From assembly GCA_027574665.1 (NCBI GenBank), contig CM050650.1, positions 103,389,086 through 103,453,085 of the forward strand: a DNA stretch of 64,000 bases, written 5' to 3'. The notes under the pieces are model-generated. The model worked only from the letters and a program-made list of their open reading frames with translations. It searched no databases and was not told where the DNA came from. This DNA is from Rhynochetos jubatus. Taxonomy: Eukaryota > Chordata > Aves > Eurypygiformes > Rhynochetidae. The translations under genes were made by a program, and so were the position numbers. Positions 22,429 through 36,399 of the stretch are shown piece after piece (within the stretch, counting starts at the first letter, position 1; every line of letters starts with the position of its first letter).

Positions 22429-25400
22429 TAGCTCCAGGTATTCTGAATAGAAACTAGAGACTTTATCAGCAGACAAAATGATGTTTGTCGAGTTAGAGCA
22501 GGCAGTGACTGGATTACCAGCAGTTCTCTGGCAAGCGTTTGGTCCCAGATTACCATCTCAGACCATCTTTCAGTTGTATCTGTAGACAGCTTCAAACAGT
22601 TCCTATGAAAACCAGCTGAGATTAAGTTAAGGACCTTACAATTACTACTTGGCAATGGAGGGCAGAAGCCAGGACCTTTTCTCTTGCCTCAGTCGGTAAA
22701 CTAATATATTTACTTTGAGGGATTTCAGTAAAATGACAGAAAATCCATCACATTGATAAGGTTCTTGACAGCTTAAATGACATCTTGGAATAAGCAGTCC
22801 ATAAGCAGTAAAGGGGATGGAAGGCGACAAGCTATTTTCCTGGTTTTGGCTTTATTCAAGTGGACACATTCAGGTATTTCACAAGTTGCAATACTGTGCA
22901 ATAATGACAACAGTATAAAGCAATAATTAGTATTAGAAATGGAGAACAGATGAAAAGAAAAATTATTTTGTGTTAAAACATTTTGCTAGGGATAGTCATG
23001 AGAAATGTAAGACATGTTTAAAACTACAGCTGAGAAGGAGCTGCTTTCCTGGCAGGGTATTCTAGACTTGCAAAAGATGGAAATCCTTTTTTATGTACTC
23101 TATCTAAATTTATTTAGAATAAGAAGATTCTAACAATTTACTTCAGATATTCCTAAAAAATACATTCTACAAACCCATATTAATGTAAGTAAACAGCAGT
23201 TATCCAGTCTGTTTTAATATTTAATACGGTTTATAATTTAACTAAGCCTCTGGTGCTGAAAAAAGCTTCCTAATTCCTCCTTTCTCTCCAAAGCTAGCTT
23301 TATATGTGCTGGTCAAGAGTCAAGCATTTGATGTCTGCCATAAATCTGTCAGAGTGTTAAATAAGCCTAGAGTTTTCATCACGGTCTGCTATTTACTGCA
23401 TTATAGCAACTCTGATGTGCTGAAAGAGAAGGCAACATCCAGCACATGACCACTGAATTGATTTGTACCGATTCATGGTCAAGCCCTGTGTGGGCCTTTT
23501 CCATTTCTTTGTATTCCATCTTTCCTGAATTTTCACCTTCAGTAAAATGCAAACTGTTCTTTACAGTATTTCACTAGACTCTTGCATACTACAGTAGGTT
23601 CATCAGATAATTTAATGTGAAGGGTAAAACTTAAGCCTTCCATTCACAAGTCATATCCACAGAGGGTAAAGAATATATTTCAAGGGTGAGAAGAAAAGAA
23701 AGAGGCATGTGACAGAGAATTCTCTGCCATGTTATTATCTCCTATTTCTTGAAAGCTTAATTGAAACCCCAATGAAATAAATCGTAACAGGTTATAGATA
23801 TAACCCATTATATTAGTCTTTAGAGTATTTTAAGGAGATTTAAAGGAAAACACACAATGAACAAATGGTAAATTTTAAAGAAAATAAGGCTTTGTGTAGT
23901 CCCACCCTTTGCGCATCAGCCCGCAGGAGATTTTCCTAGTACCTTTTGAACCAGTTGGCTGGTTTCATCCAAAGTATGTTCCTAAAAATGTCATAAAAAT
24001 CAGTAGAAAGGAGGTCCCAGTTAGTACCCCATGAAAAGGAAGGCTGCACCACAAAACAACAGTTCTCTATTGTGTTTGGCTACAGGCCCATCAGTTATCA
24101 CAGAGAGCCCAAACCCAACAGCATCTCACCAGACGCAGCCACAGGGGCAGCTCACTCTGCAAGTTCCCAAGAGAAGCCAGGAGTAATATGCTACAGACCT
24201 ATGAGAGAAATCTGTGGTGGAAAAATCACAGGAAACAAGTTTCCTTTTGCCTTGCTTCTCTCAAAACAATTTGATTTTGCAATTAGTAATAGCTACTCAG
24301 GAGCACAAACAGGCTTTTCAGACCTAATTCTTAGAAAAGTTCACACCTAACTTCATAATTGTTTCAGTGGGATTTTTCACAGTGAAAAATATGAGTAAAT
24401 CTCATTGGATGTGGACTGAGTCTGTAAGCTATTAAATCTATGTGTAAATATTTCTTCACGTTCAAAGGGTTAGGCTGTGGTATAACCTCGCTGGTGACCA
24501 GTGGGCTATGGAAGGAGCCAGTTTTTTGTGGTCTGAGGACCTCCACCTCCTTTCTTTGAAAATGATGATGCTACAGCACAATGCTTTATCTGTTTACTAG
24601 ATGCACAAAGTATGCTGGAGATGGGTGTTGGTTACTGTGTTTTGCATCCTATTATTTTGGAAGACTTAAGCATTTGAAAATAACAGCACAAGGAAATTCA
24701 GAATATATTCTGCATAACTTTGCAGTTCTACACTCGTAGAGACTCCTAAATAAAGCAGGTTTAATGATTAACTTCTTACTAGACGCTATCTTCTCATTTG
24801 CATAGAACTAGACAACTTCCGCAAGTGTGAAGTCACACTGGTTTTCTTGTTCTTGAAAAAAGGATCCCCATTCTATAAACATCAGTTTTGACTGAGTCTT
24901 TCTATCTCTTCTAAGATATTATTTTGCAATCAGTTATGTTAATAGGGCAAAAGCCCTACTGAGAGTTATAGTAGAGGTCTTCACTCTAACCAGAGTACAT
25001 TTTTTCACCTACAAACGTGACAGTCCGGTCTGAACTTTGTACTGAAGTTGCTGGTATTGTGAAGTGGCAGGAAGGTAATGCCTGTATGCACAAGCTACAG
25101 AAATCAATGGCCCTAATTATTCACTGGTTATTTGAAAAAGAAAACCAACCCCCCATGCATCAGTCATATCTTATATGTAAGGAATACAAGTGAAATAAAC
25201 ATCTGAAATAAAAGAGAACAAACTGAAGGCAGAAGCTGCCAATTAATTAGTCAACACCTCTGTTATAAGGAGACAGTTTTGACAGTGTCAAGGTACAGGA
25301 TCTCTGCTGTTCCATCATCTCCAACAGATAGGCTATTATCAGAAACTAGATACTAGCTGCCAAGTAATTCTAATTCTGATTTGGTCTTGAGGCAATTCCA

Positions 25401-26191
25401 GTTTCCCATGAGACAAATAAAAGATCCCTCAGGAAATATTTCTTCAGCTCAGGAACAGAAAAGGGTGAAATGGCTGTGCAGAATGAAACCTTCCTTAAGG
25501 TCTTTCAACAGGAGTGAGCTCACTTTTCCCCATAAAATGAAATCTAAATTTACCTACACTACCAGAACTCAAGCTGACTACCAAGGAGATAGCAGGTGTG
25601 CTCATGAAATCATTGCAGGAGAGTTTGCTGAGTGTTCGAACCTTCAGCACATATAAAGGGACTCTGCACTGACAAGGTAACACATTCTGTTTGCTAAGGT
25701 TACGGTTTTCATTCTGCTGAAGTCACTGGATTTAAAACTGCAGGCCAGGAGAATCAGATTAATCATTACCACTGCTGAAGAGGATAAACACAAAGACAAA
25801 AAAGTACTGTGAGTATTTCAGAATGACAGATTTCTGAGGAAATCTGATCATCAACAACATACTGCAACAGCAATAAGTAATAAAATACCAACTATGCCTG
25901 AAGCCCAAACATAAGGATCCAGATACATGCTTCTTACTTTACCCCATTTAAGTAGTTATATGTTCCCCATTCTCCTTGTCATATTCAATACAGAGCTGGC
26001 CTTGGTAGCTGGAAACAGCTCGAAGGAAGTTAATAAACTGGCCATAGCAACAAATTGCTTAGGTGCAATCTCTTAAGTTTTTTGTGACTTGAGTTATTAT
26101 GACTTGCAAGCTCATTGTCTATCATGCAGATGAATTTTTCATGAACCGACCTGAAGAATGGAGATGAGAAAATACCTCCAGCTTCTTCCGA

Positions 26192-26752
26192 AGTAACAGT
26201 CAGGAATAAGTTCAAGTACAAATCAGAGTGGTGCTGCTGCGTAACAGAAATCACAGTATGATGAAGGCCAGTGTCTTTAGAAGTGAGTGGGAAGTGAGGG
26301 TCACGAAGATGCTCAGAGGGCTGGAGCACCTCTCCTATAAAGAAAGGCTGAGAGAATTGGGCTTGTTCAGCCTGGAGAAGAGAAGGCTCCAGGGAGACCT
26401 TATTGCAGCCTTCCAGTACCTGAAGGGGCCTACAAGGAAGCTGGGTGGGGGGGACTTCTTACAAGGGCCTGTAGTGACAGGACAAGGGGTAATGGGTTTA
26501 AACTGAAATGAGGGAGATTTAGATTAGATATCAGGAAGAAATTCTTCCCAGAGAGGGTGGTGAAGCCCTGGAACAGGTTGCCCAGAGAAGCTGTGGATGC
26601 CCCATCCCTGGCTGTCTTCAAGGCCAGGCTGGATGAGGCTTTGAGCAACCTGATCTAGTGGAGGGTGTCCCTGCCCATGGCAGGGGGGTTGGAACTGGAT
26701 GATCTTTAAGGTCCCTTCCAACCCAAACCATTCTATGATTCTGTGATTCTAT
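26192..26752 (+). mobile_element. CR1 3' end with non-canonical 113-bp head (copy A)
   Basis: From 26305 (GAAGATGCTCAGAGGGCTGG) to the ATTCTATGATTCTGTGATTCTATGA tail this is ordinary CR1 3' UTR. The preceding 113 bp (26192-26304) are not the usual CR1 ORF2 end; they match 37060-37172 with four differences, all transitions. To the left of 26192 the similarity stops. The simplest reading is a 5'-truncated copy of the rearranged CR1 seen in longer form at 36400-37606. Confidence 0.85.
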
Positions 26753-29700
26753 GAATAAGAACAAAGAAGGATGCTTTTAGAGTGCTCAATGGGCAAATTG
26801 CAATTCAGCATTAATGTGGAGGTAGGCATATGAAATTGGGATAGGTAGAAGCTGCCAGAGGAAAATCCTACTTCCTATTGTGCTCCTTATTTTAGGGAGA
26901 TGAGAAATCAAACAAAACTAAGGTGAGGGAAGGTGTTCGCTCCAAGATCTGGCTATGCTAGGAGAAGCCGCTGTCTTCAGCTGAACACCTCTCCTCTCCC
27001 CCCCCCATCCGTATTGCAGCTTACTGCCCTTTCTACTCTGCTCCTGAGCTGCTTACATGCCCATCAAAGCAAGCTGGGTGACTTTGAACAGTAACCTTTT
27101 TCTGACCTGTCACATGTAGATAAGGAACAATTCTGCAAGCAGCTCAGCTAACAGCTGGGAGGGAACTATAGCATCTGGCAGGAGAGCCATAATGGCTTTT
27201 TAGCTGCCATAGCCTGGAGCTGGAGAAGGAGCTGTGTCCAGTGTCTGGCTCTCCATAATTAGTGGCAACTTCCACGATTGCCATTTGGCACAATTTCATA
27301 TGCAAAAGAATCATAAAGCATCAGCCCTTAATTGTAGAAAAAGCAGCGTAAGAGTTTTACAAAAGAGAAATCCTTGAGCAAATCTGTCCACCATAGATCT
27401 TAAGTTAGGCCAATGTGTGACATGGCTGTAACTGCCAGAAGAAAAACACCCAACATTGCACCAAATGCAAAATAGGGTATCAATTGGCTAAAACTAGCAG
27501 CAAATTGAAACGGCCTTCTCCCTGAAAATACGATTCTTATTACCTATATATGTCAGATATGAGGCCAGTAGCTGCAAGCAAATAACTAATGAAAGAGAAA
27601 TAGCAAACTGTAATGAAAGTGTTGGGTGAAATCCTACTGCTGAGAGCGATACATATAAACATTTCGGTATGGTGGCTCACCACATGACCATGCCAGTGCC
27701 TTTGTCCAATTCCCAGAGCTTCAGTGTATCACTTGGTGCATAAGAATGGGATATACCTTCACTGTCAAGAAACATCCCTTCCTTAGACTAAAGCCGAGCT
27801 GTCTTGGGTGGTTCTTGACACACAGCAAGTCAGCCCGCTTGACAAAAAATGCTTTTATGCTGCTTGTTCAGTCATCACCGATACAGGTGAAAGACAAGTC
27901 ACGGTGCTCATCTGCGTGAAATGCTGAGGTGTAACTTCAAGTTACAGTGCGCTACATAACACTACCTAACGCTCCCAAGCCCCCAGAAAGCAGATTGCTG
28001 TTATTTGACACAGAGTCACGGGGAGGTTAAGTTAATCACCCCCAGCCAAAAAAAGGCAGAGCAATTATTAGGCTTTGGAAATGCCTGGCTGTGACCTTAA
28101 CAGGAGCCATGCTTAGATGTCTATTATCTTGACAAATGAGCTCATTGTTCCCAGGCTGCACTGCAATGCAGTTTAAAAGGTGCAACAGTAATAAACCCGT
28201 CGTGGGACATCTCTCAGTAGGATATAGTTACAGCCCCAAATAATGTCACCTTCTCTGTAATCTTTTTGGACAACAGTACCAGTCCTTGTCTGATCCCAGT
28301 GTGACCTCCGTGAGGGCTTGTTGACAAAGGTGGCAATGTGATTTAGAGGGCAGGATGTGTTCCAATGGTCAATTTTAGGGTTGTTGCTGGCTGTGGGAGG
28401 AAGGAGGTATCCTCTTCAAAGGATACCTTGATATTGTGATTAGAATAAACAAATCAAGACATAAGCCTTGCAACGCATACCCAAGCTGTGAGGTTGTTAT
28501 TTGCAGTGAATGAAAAAACTCTGTGATTAATATAGGCTTTCCAATTATTTACTCCAGCCTTTTGAGAAACACAGGTCACTGGATATCCATTAATTAATTT
28601 GCTTCAAGCCCAATAGATGTTGCTGAATTTAAGCATGTCTATCAAATGAAAAATCCATTGTTGATTTAATTCTTTTTAGTGATGGGCAATTTTTGATAGA
28701 TTATTTCAACCGTTAATATACACACAGATAACTAATGAGAGCATTATTTATGGTCTGAATTAGTTTAGCTTCATTTCACAGCCACTGAATCTCATTATGC
28801 ATTCAATAGCTAGGTTTGACATTTATAAACTGTGATCAAGTGGACTCTGATCATTTAAATAGATCAAGCTTTTAGGATGATTAAGCAATCCATAACAAGT
28901 TTTGTAGTTTTCATCTATATTTTTTTAAACCTTTTTCCCTTTGGACACAGTATTCTAGTAGCTGTTTTACCAGCAACATATAGGAAAATACTATGAAAAT
29001 GTCATTTTTATTTTCTAGCCCCCTCTTTGCGCATAAAGATTACCAGAATGATCTCCAAATTTCTTTCTACATTCCAGTTTCCTGAACACTATCGTGGAGG
29101 TACATCCTGTGTTTTTCATACCCGAAGTCATAGCCTTACTTCTGACTAGGGAGACTGTGCAGACATTCCCTACGTGATCAAGCTGTTGATCTCCCACTAA
29201 TTCACTGTGTGCTTGCTGGTGTGTCCAGCTGGCATTCCCATCGGATACATAAGTAGGTGTTAAGCCTCTTCACCTGAGTGTGGTTTTTAACTGAGAGGCT
29301 GTAGTTGAGAAGTGATAGATGTTTAAATAATTCTTCAGCTTTAATTTGCTTTGTGAGTTCTGCTAGTCTATTCCTGAAAGAAAAGACAGTGAACTTAAAA
29401 CACTACTGAAGGACCTCTGGTGTGATACAATATGGAGGGACTACATGCAAATACGCAGCAGAAGGTATGCGTTTTTGGAGAAAAAGTGTCTTTATATATG
29501 CACATATTTTTAAATAAAGGCACTAAACTATACTAGCAAGTACTGTCAACACTTTTGGACAAGAAAACATGACAGCTATTATATTGAAAAGGAGACATGT
29601 TTTAAAAAATCTTGCTTTTGTAACATATTATTAACTGAAAACTCTTTGTTTTGAGGAGATCAGATATTAGAGTGGTGAAGCTGAAGGAACCATAGAAACA

Positions 29701-31685
29701 AGGTGATGTGACATGCCAGATGCATATTGAAACAGCTGGGCTGTGATGATATATGAACAGCCTGGGGGGGGGGCACACAGAAAAAAAGTAAGACAGACTG
29801 CTGGTCCAAGTTCGGTATAAGTCTTGCCCAGAAGACTGCAGGCAGTAGGAATGTGGGGGATGTTTAGATGGAAAACACAACTAAATTTACAGTAAGACAA
29901 TCTAAATAACCTGGTGGGTCATGAGGGTCTTCAGCTGACCAACACCAGGCTACCTCCACTGGACTCATGGGCAGTTAGCCATCTGCAGTGCAGCAGTCAC
30001 TCAACAGGTACCATTCATCCTGGAATAAAATGGTTTAGCTGTCGCTGAACAGTGGTTACTCAACAGAAAGGACAGCTAAACTGCTACTGCAAACACACCT
30101 TAATGTTCAACGTTGCACTGTCAGTAGCTCCTTTCCCAGGAAGAAGGAGCTGGGAGTGTGCTTGTGTGTGCATGGGGAGGGCATTGGCAACAATCAGTGT
30201 CATCAGGCTGGTCTAATAAATACTCCTGGCACATCTACTCCTTTCTTCCATTTTGCAATATCCTCAGGCCTAATTCTCAAATCCCTCTCACCTCACTACA
30301 GTGTTCACCTCCCCTCTCTCCTGCTGCTGCAAAATAACACATCCTCAAGGTCTTTTGTCTTCTGTACCACAAGAATCCTCTAGTCTGTACCTCTTCTACT
30401 GCCTGTGCCCCATCCCCAAAACTCTGCTGCTAAACTACCAACCTTTTCTCTTACAAGGCCTGTTATCCAATGCTATGTGAGTACTCCTGGGTGTCCTTCT
30501 CCCAGCATCTCTGTGCCATAATCTTTTAATCCTTCCCCATGGTATTCATTTCCTATGTTTTGGCCTGCTCATACTTGACAGGTCAGGCTGCGTAAGACTA
30601 CTTTAAATGATGGAGAGAGAGTGGCTTAAAGATTGACTTCTCAGAGCAGGCTATGACAGCTCAGTTAGTAGCATGTTTGCTTTCCTGCTGACAGGATAAC
30701 AGCTTGAGATGATCTGAAGGGAGTTTTTTTGCAGCTAAATCTTAAATCTTCTAAAATTAATGCTTAAAAGATCTTCTTCTTCACATGAAAAACAAAATTT
30801 AAAGTAGACAACAAGTAAGGCCTTACTTATTTCTCATTTAGCATTTCTCAACAGCTGAGTGATGTTTCTCCAGGGGCTGACGACCCTGACGGAACAAATG
30901 GCTCGACGCCTTATCTGCTTTTTGCCCACACCTCTTGCCAGATGCTCAATAGGATGGCAAAAGAGATCAGAAGCTAATTCAGCAGAAATGTACTAAATTC
31001 AGGAAGAAATATGGAATTAAGCCTGTACAAGTCCATAGCCATAAAAACATTTATGTGCCCAGTTTTATGAGCTGCTGTGCAATGGTATCATTAAGCACCA
31101 TCTGAGGACTGTGAAGGCTGTGCCACAGATGATTTACATCACACTTTTCACAACTGCCTGCAGTAGAGGACAGAAAATACGCCCTGTAAAATCCAAGGAC
31201 ATTTTGGATTGGAGAGTATTTCTAATGCGAATATTTGAGTGTATGAAGAGCAGTGTCAATATTTGAGGAGAGTATAACTGAGAGGACAGAGGTAGTGAGC
31301 AGAACCTAGATAATGTGGTAGAGTCATCAGACTGTCAGGCAAATGTTTAATGTGTAGTGTTGAACATCTGTCTTCAGTACACTACAAGCCTCTGCAGAGG
31401 GAAAAGGTGGGGGCGGAGGGAAAGGCAGGAGACAAAACTGATTCTGGAAAAAAAACCCCTAAAATGTATTTTTGGCATAATAAATCAAATATCAGTTTTA
31501 AACATGTGAACAACATTTATTGTGGACCGCCTCATTGCAGGGATTTGTGGTATATTTCTGTTTCTAGTGGGGAAGTAACACTCTAGAAAAGCATCAGAAA
31601 AACAAAAGGAAGAGTAGAAATTTCATTTCTGAGTTTGGGAATAGTTCCTATATATGAAACTTGTTTGTCCATCTTACACCTGACA
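26753..31685. other. Gene-less spacer, candidate conserved non-coding sequence
   Basis: About 5 kb without recognised repeats. The part around 28440-28920 is AT-rich with TAATTA-like motifs and balanced complexity, which is the texture of conserved regulatory DNA, but conservation cannot be read from one sequence. A run of about ten G occurs near 29764-29773. No coding gene is supported. Confidence 0.4.
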
Positions 31686-31784
31686 ATTCACAGATTCACA
31701 GAGTGTTAGGGGTTGGAAGGGACCTCTAGAGATCATCTAGTCTAGTCCAACCCCTCCTGCCAGAGCAGGATCACCTAGAGCAGA
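31686..31784 (-). repeat. CR1 LINE 3' end, minus strand
   Basis: TTCACAGAGTGTTAGGGGTT, GGAAGGGACCTCTAGAGATC, CCAACCCCTCCTGCCAGAGC and AGGATCACCTAGAGCAGA form the reverse complement of a CR1 tail. It is the same subfamily type as 46262-46830 and differs from the GCCCATGGCAGGGGG type found elsewhere in the window. Confidence 0.93.
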
Positions 31785-34700
31785 AATTGGTAGAAAACAA
31801 ATGCAAAATTACTTTAAAACAGAGATTTCACACCCTTGTCAGTGTTGCACTTTGATGCCTTGTTACTCAATGTTGCTTTCATATTATAGTTAAAATTTGG
31901 GATTGTGTTTGTTGATATGTCTTTAAGGAGCCTTGATTTTCTGTTTCTTTGTTGTGATTTAGTAAATGCGCAAAATAAAATAATTTTACCAAATATTTAT
32001 TTCTGAAGTTGAAGATCTGCTTAGACTCTGTGAAAGCATTAATTGCCAGCCATTTGTTTTTCTACCATAGGTTTCCCTAATACCTCTCAGCTGTTTTGTG
32101 TTGTGTTGGTTCATTTTAATAGGCCTATTCTAAATTAAGCATTGACGGTGTATTAGAAGGTTGCTTTGATAGGAAGGCATGGTTTGCCCCAGGTAAATGA
32201 AAAATGGTAACAGTTCTTTTCAACACTGCAGCATTTTTCTCTCATGTATGTATGCATTTATCAATCGACATTATAGAGTTTTCCTTAAGCTAAGCCATGG
32301 GCATACACCTAGCGTGTGGAAAAACAAGTAGACATGTGCTTGTGATTGCTCTCATGCTTCAGGCAACTTACCTATAGAACAGAACAAAGTGCAGATGGAA
32401 TATATACTTTATTTTAGGAAAGAGCAGTTGGAGAAAAAATGTCACAAATGTTCACAGGTTGGCTCTGCCTTTAGGCAATTGGTGAGTGGAGGAGAAAAAT
32501 CCTAGAGGTCTTCAGAAAGGGCGTTGGTGATGTCGAAGTCTGATGAATCTTATATCCCCAGTTTCCCCTCTAGTCAATGGAGAGACAAAGTGTCTTCTCT
32601 AGGGAATGTTCTTCAGCAGCTGAGCTCTGTGTGATCTGGGACCCCAAGGACATCAGGGCTTTGATCACATTCTTCTAGGACCTTACCTGTCCTGATGGCT
32701 TGGTTGTTGGAAACATGCACTCAGCAGTAAGAAGATGCTGTTGCAGTCAGTGTAGGTCAGCTTCACACAGGGCAGCAAGCAGTGCTGGTTGAAGGTCAAG
32801 GCTATGTGCATGCCTGCGAAAGACAAGCATGCTTTTGGAAGTGATCTGGCTCCTTGGCAATTGCAGAGTGAGCTGCACAAGATGTGAGGCAAGGCAGTAC
32901 CAGTGAGGCTTTGAAGAGAGGGCCAGGCATCCACGTGTGCCTGCCAAAGCTTGAGAGCCAGTCGGCTGAGGACACTGGGTTGTTTATTTCATGCTATCAA
33001 CCCCATATATCCCCATGTCCCTCAGAAGCAGCCCAAGAAGGATTGCTAAAACAGAATAAATGGGAGAGTGGCAGGAAGGTACAACACAGGTCACAAGAGC
33101 AGACACATCAGTTTTCATTGGAAACACGTCGGCTAGTACTTAAGCAAGCTCTGTCAGACAGGTCATTACATAAGGAGTATGATACTATTTGCAGAGAGGA
33201 GAACCCTCTACATACACCCCCATGTTCCTACAGTGCTGCCTGCTCAGAGAAGAGAAATCATGGCAGATGGGTGATCTGTTTTTCCCTCATGTGTTTTCCT
33301 GAGCTCTGAGAGCCACACCAGACAATGATTCACTACATCTGCCATCAGGTCATGTCAACCCATCTTCATGAATGGCCATCCTTAGGTCTGAGGGGGCATT
33401 TCTGACGCTCAAATGCAGAATATTCTGCTTTTTTTTTTTTTTTGGCTCTGCTGACCACAAATGATCTGGCATCACACTGGGGGAAGAGATGACACTTCAC
33501 ATGGATGTTGTAGGGTACAGAGCAACCTCTGTGACAAGATGGAAACAATTGGGAGAGATTGATGACAGCACAGGAGCACAGCGTCATGTCAAGGTGAAGG
33601 AAGAGAGAGAGGGGTCTTTTACACTACCCTGTCTCAGGACTTTGGGATTTCAGCCCTTTTCTGGAACAGTTGATTGATCATCTGCTCCACTGAGATCATT
33701 TGAGAGACAGAATGAAGACAAATGTCTCTTGCATCTAGCACTCCAGATAGCTGTGGACTTGTGGTGGTGACTGACCATCTCCAGCAGCCCACCATACTTG
33801 TTCAGACTGTCTGGGAGCATACCAGGACACATCAGCTGCAGAGCTCATGGAGTTGGCACTTCATCAAATGCCTAGAATTCTTCATGTACTTGCCAAAGAC
33901 AGCTTGAAGCAGCAGCTGGTTCTTAATCTACGTAGATCAGACAATTAGAGACAGAACAAGGAAGTAGCATAGCATTATACCTCTGATATAAGAGGCACAA
34001 ATTAGTTTATTCTCTCTCACTCCCTTTATCCACACTCCTTTTTGCCTTCAGAGTCATCTGCAGACCACTGCAGAGCTGTACAGGTCACTTCAGCTGCTCA
34101 TGGGATCCAAAGCCAATATGCCATCCTGCATGGTTCACTCCTGCAAGCACAGACTAGTACACGGTCAACCTGGGACAGGAGCTGCCAAAGGATGAGCACA
34201 GCCTGAGCTCTGCACACACAACTGCTGTGTCGGAGAAGAGCATGACTGAGGAGACTGTGTTGAGGCAACAGTGCAGTGACAAGCACCTTGGGTAGCTCAC
34301 TTGTATGCTCTTAAATAACTACTTTGTTCAGTTAATTAAATATTTTTGTTTGATTGAAGTTGTGTGTGTGGTTTTTGTGTTGTTTTTTTTTTTTTTTGTT
34401 TCCTAAGAATTTCTGAGGTCTTTGCTACCTCACTTGTGACCATCTCTGGCCTGGAGCAGTGTAGAAGGTGGGTGTTTCTCTTGTGAATAGAGGGCAGAGG
34501 GTCCAGGACCCAGTGCATAGCTAGTACCAAAGGAGTATCTCTGTGGAGAAGGGAGCAATGGAAACGGATATCCATGATGGGCTCCATCCTGCAGGGCTTT
34601 GGCCTTTTGGCTGTCAGAGCCCCAGAAGACCTTAACACACCAAATGGGGCCTTAGCTACATGGGAGATGCAGACAGCACCACAGTGCATGAGGATGCCTT

Positions 34701-36399
34701 CATAGTGCTTAACATTTGTGGAACAGCATCCAACGTTGTCCATATGTGCCTAAACGGCCAGTTGGTACAGTTTTCTGATCAGCCAGCTCTGTAATGTCTG
34801 GAGACCTTATCTCCCCATACCGCCCATTCATGCGCCCTGAGGCACCATACGGAGACAGACTCAAAGCTGAAGCTTTGGAATTCAGGCTCCACTGGGAAGG
34901 AAGCAGCTCCAGTTAACATTTGTTTTTCCACATTTCTGTTTACTTTCTTTAATTGAAATAGGAGATTACTCACAAAAACTATTGCAGTGGCCCCAAATAA
35001 AGCAAATGAGATTTTTTTGAGAAATTAAGGACTGCAGAAAGCCAACAGTCTAACTCATATTCACAGACCAAACTCTTCCGTGGATATATCTCACAACTCT
35101 TCCACAGGCTTCTCTAACAGAGCAAAGTGTGGGTAGCACCTAGCTCCTGGAGGCAGAATTCCAGTGGGATGGCGGTGGACCCCAGGGAAGGTATGACCAG
35201 GCTAGGTCATGAGTGCAGTCCTGGTTACGCAGCTCTTCGTCCACCCTGTGTCGGGATTTGGCTTTACAGGCTCTTCCTGAGTAGCAACAGACCTCCTACA
35301 AGGTGTTCACATGCCTTTTCCAGAAGCTGTAAGGCCAAAGCCCTTTCAACATTGCCCATGTAGGCTAGGAGGTGGGAGCCAGAGGGAGAGGTCAGGGAAT
35401 GTGTTTGGTGTCTCTCCCTCAGCTTTAATGTGGGAGTCCACACCTGGTTTGAGGCATGTGTGAGGAAAGCAGCTCTGCCCGGTGGTTGGTTGTGAGACAC
35501 AACACTCAGGGTCTGTGGGGCTCTGGATGGCTGTGGGGACTAGCAGCTTTATGTCGTTTGACAGTGGGATGCAGCATTACCTGGAAGAGGCTGACTACAA
35601 GAACTCTACAATTTTTTGCTGCAGTTCCTGAATAGTCAATTTTACAACTTCATATAGTCTAAAAGCAGCCTATAAGAAATATAACAACAGTAAAAGTTGA
35701 TAGTTGCCCTATTATGATTATCTACTAATGGATTAAATGCGTGATTTATAATTATTACAAATAAGGACAAGCACAGGGCAGGAGTAGTAGTAAAGTAGTA
35801 GAGCAGGAGCTCTGTAGTCATAGTAGAGTGGGAGCTCTGTAGTAAAAGCTTCATAATAAAAACTTTCAAGAGCTTCATAGTAAAAGTGTTGTGGCTACCC
35901 TACAAAAGTAAATATAGAAGTGTTCAGAAAAGTTTGGGGCGCTGTTTCCAACCAGTGTTTTGGGTACAAAAGCTGTTTCTTGCTGTGCTTCACTTGCTAA
36001 AGATGAAGACATCGTTTTGGAAGTGGCATCCTAACACACCGCAGCAATAGGGTCAATAAGTGCAATGAGATGTCTTCTGGGTGGGAAATTGGTATTCTGT
36101 TCACAAAGATCTGACCCCTTTTGTACAACTTTTCATGGGATTTGTCACCTTTTTTTGGCAAATTCTCCAAATTCTCCTCTCCACTTTTTGAACGACATAC
36201 CCATGCTTACAGCTTTCGCTATTTTCATTATTGCTATTTTTCGCTTTGAAACACTGCGAACAACTATAAAAATAACCATCTTCTGAGGAAACAAACAAAC
36301 AAAAAAAACCCAGCCAAAGAACCACACCAAAAACCCAAGCCAAGCCAGCCGGCGGTTTAGCCTGCCGTGTGCCGGCGGCCGCCACACGTTGCTCCTTTG
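31785..36399. other. Gene-less spacer
   Basis: Unique sequence with T runs at about 33431-33445 and 34382-34397 and the 25-bp-period repeat listed separately. ORFs of up to 141 codons (32884-33309, plus) have no recognised domain and no splice context. I see no gene. Confidence 0.4.
35797..35843. repeat. Imperfect 25-bp-period tandem repeat
   Basis: AGTAGAGCAGGAGCTCTGTAGT and AGTAGAGTGGGAGCTCTGTAGT lie 25 bp apart. Each contains the palindrome GGAGCTC, and a related GCTTCATAGTAAAAG/GCTTCATAATAAAAA pair follows. Confidence 0.75.

Larger units (their letters stand above)
20090..26191. other. Gene-less spacer with short tandem duplications
   Basis: About 6 kb of AT-rich sequence with no CR1 or LTR. 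It contains the two small direct repeats listed separately and a pyrimidine-rich plus strand at about 21530-21970, which yields charged, artificial-looking minus-strand ORFs. No coding gene is supported. Confidence 0.45.

Noticed and set aside
32683-33309. Overlapping ORFs of 83 and 141 codons considered as a retrogene
   Set aside because: No recognised domain, no poly-A tail or target duplication, and both strands are equally open.
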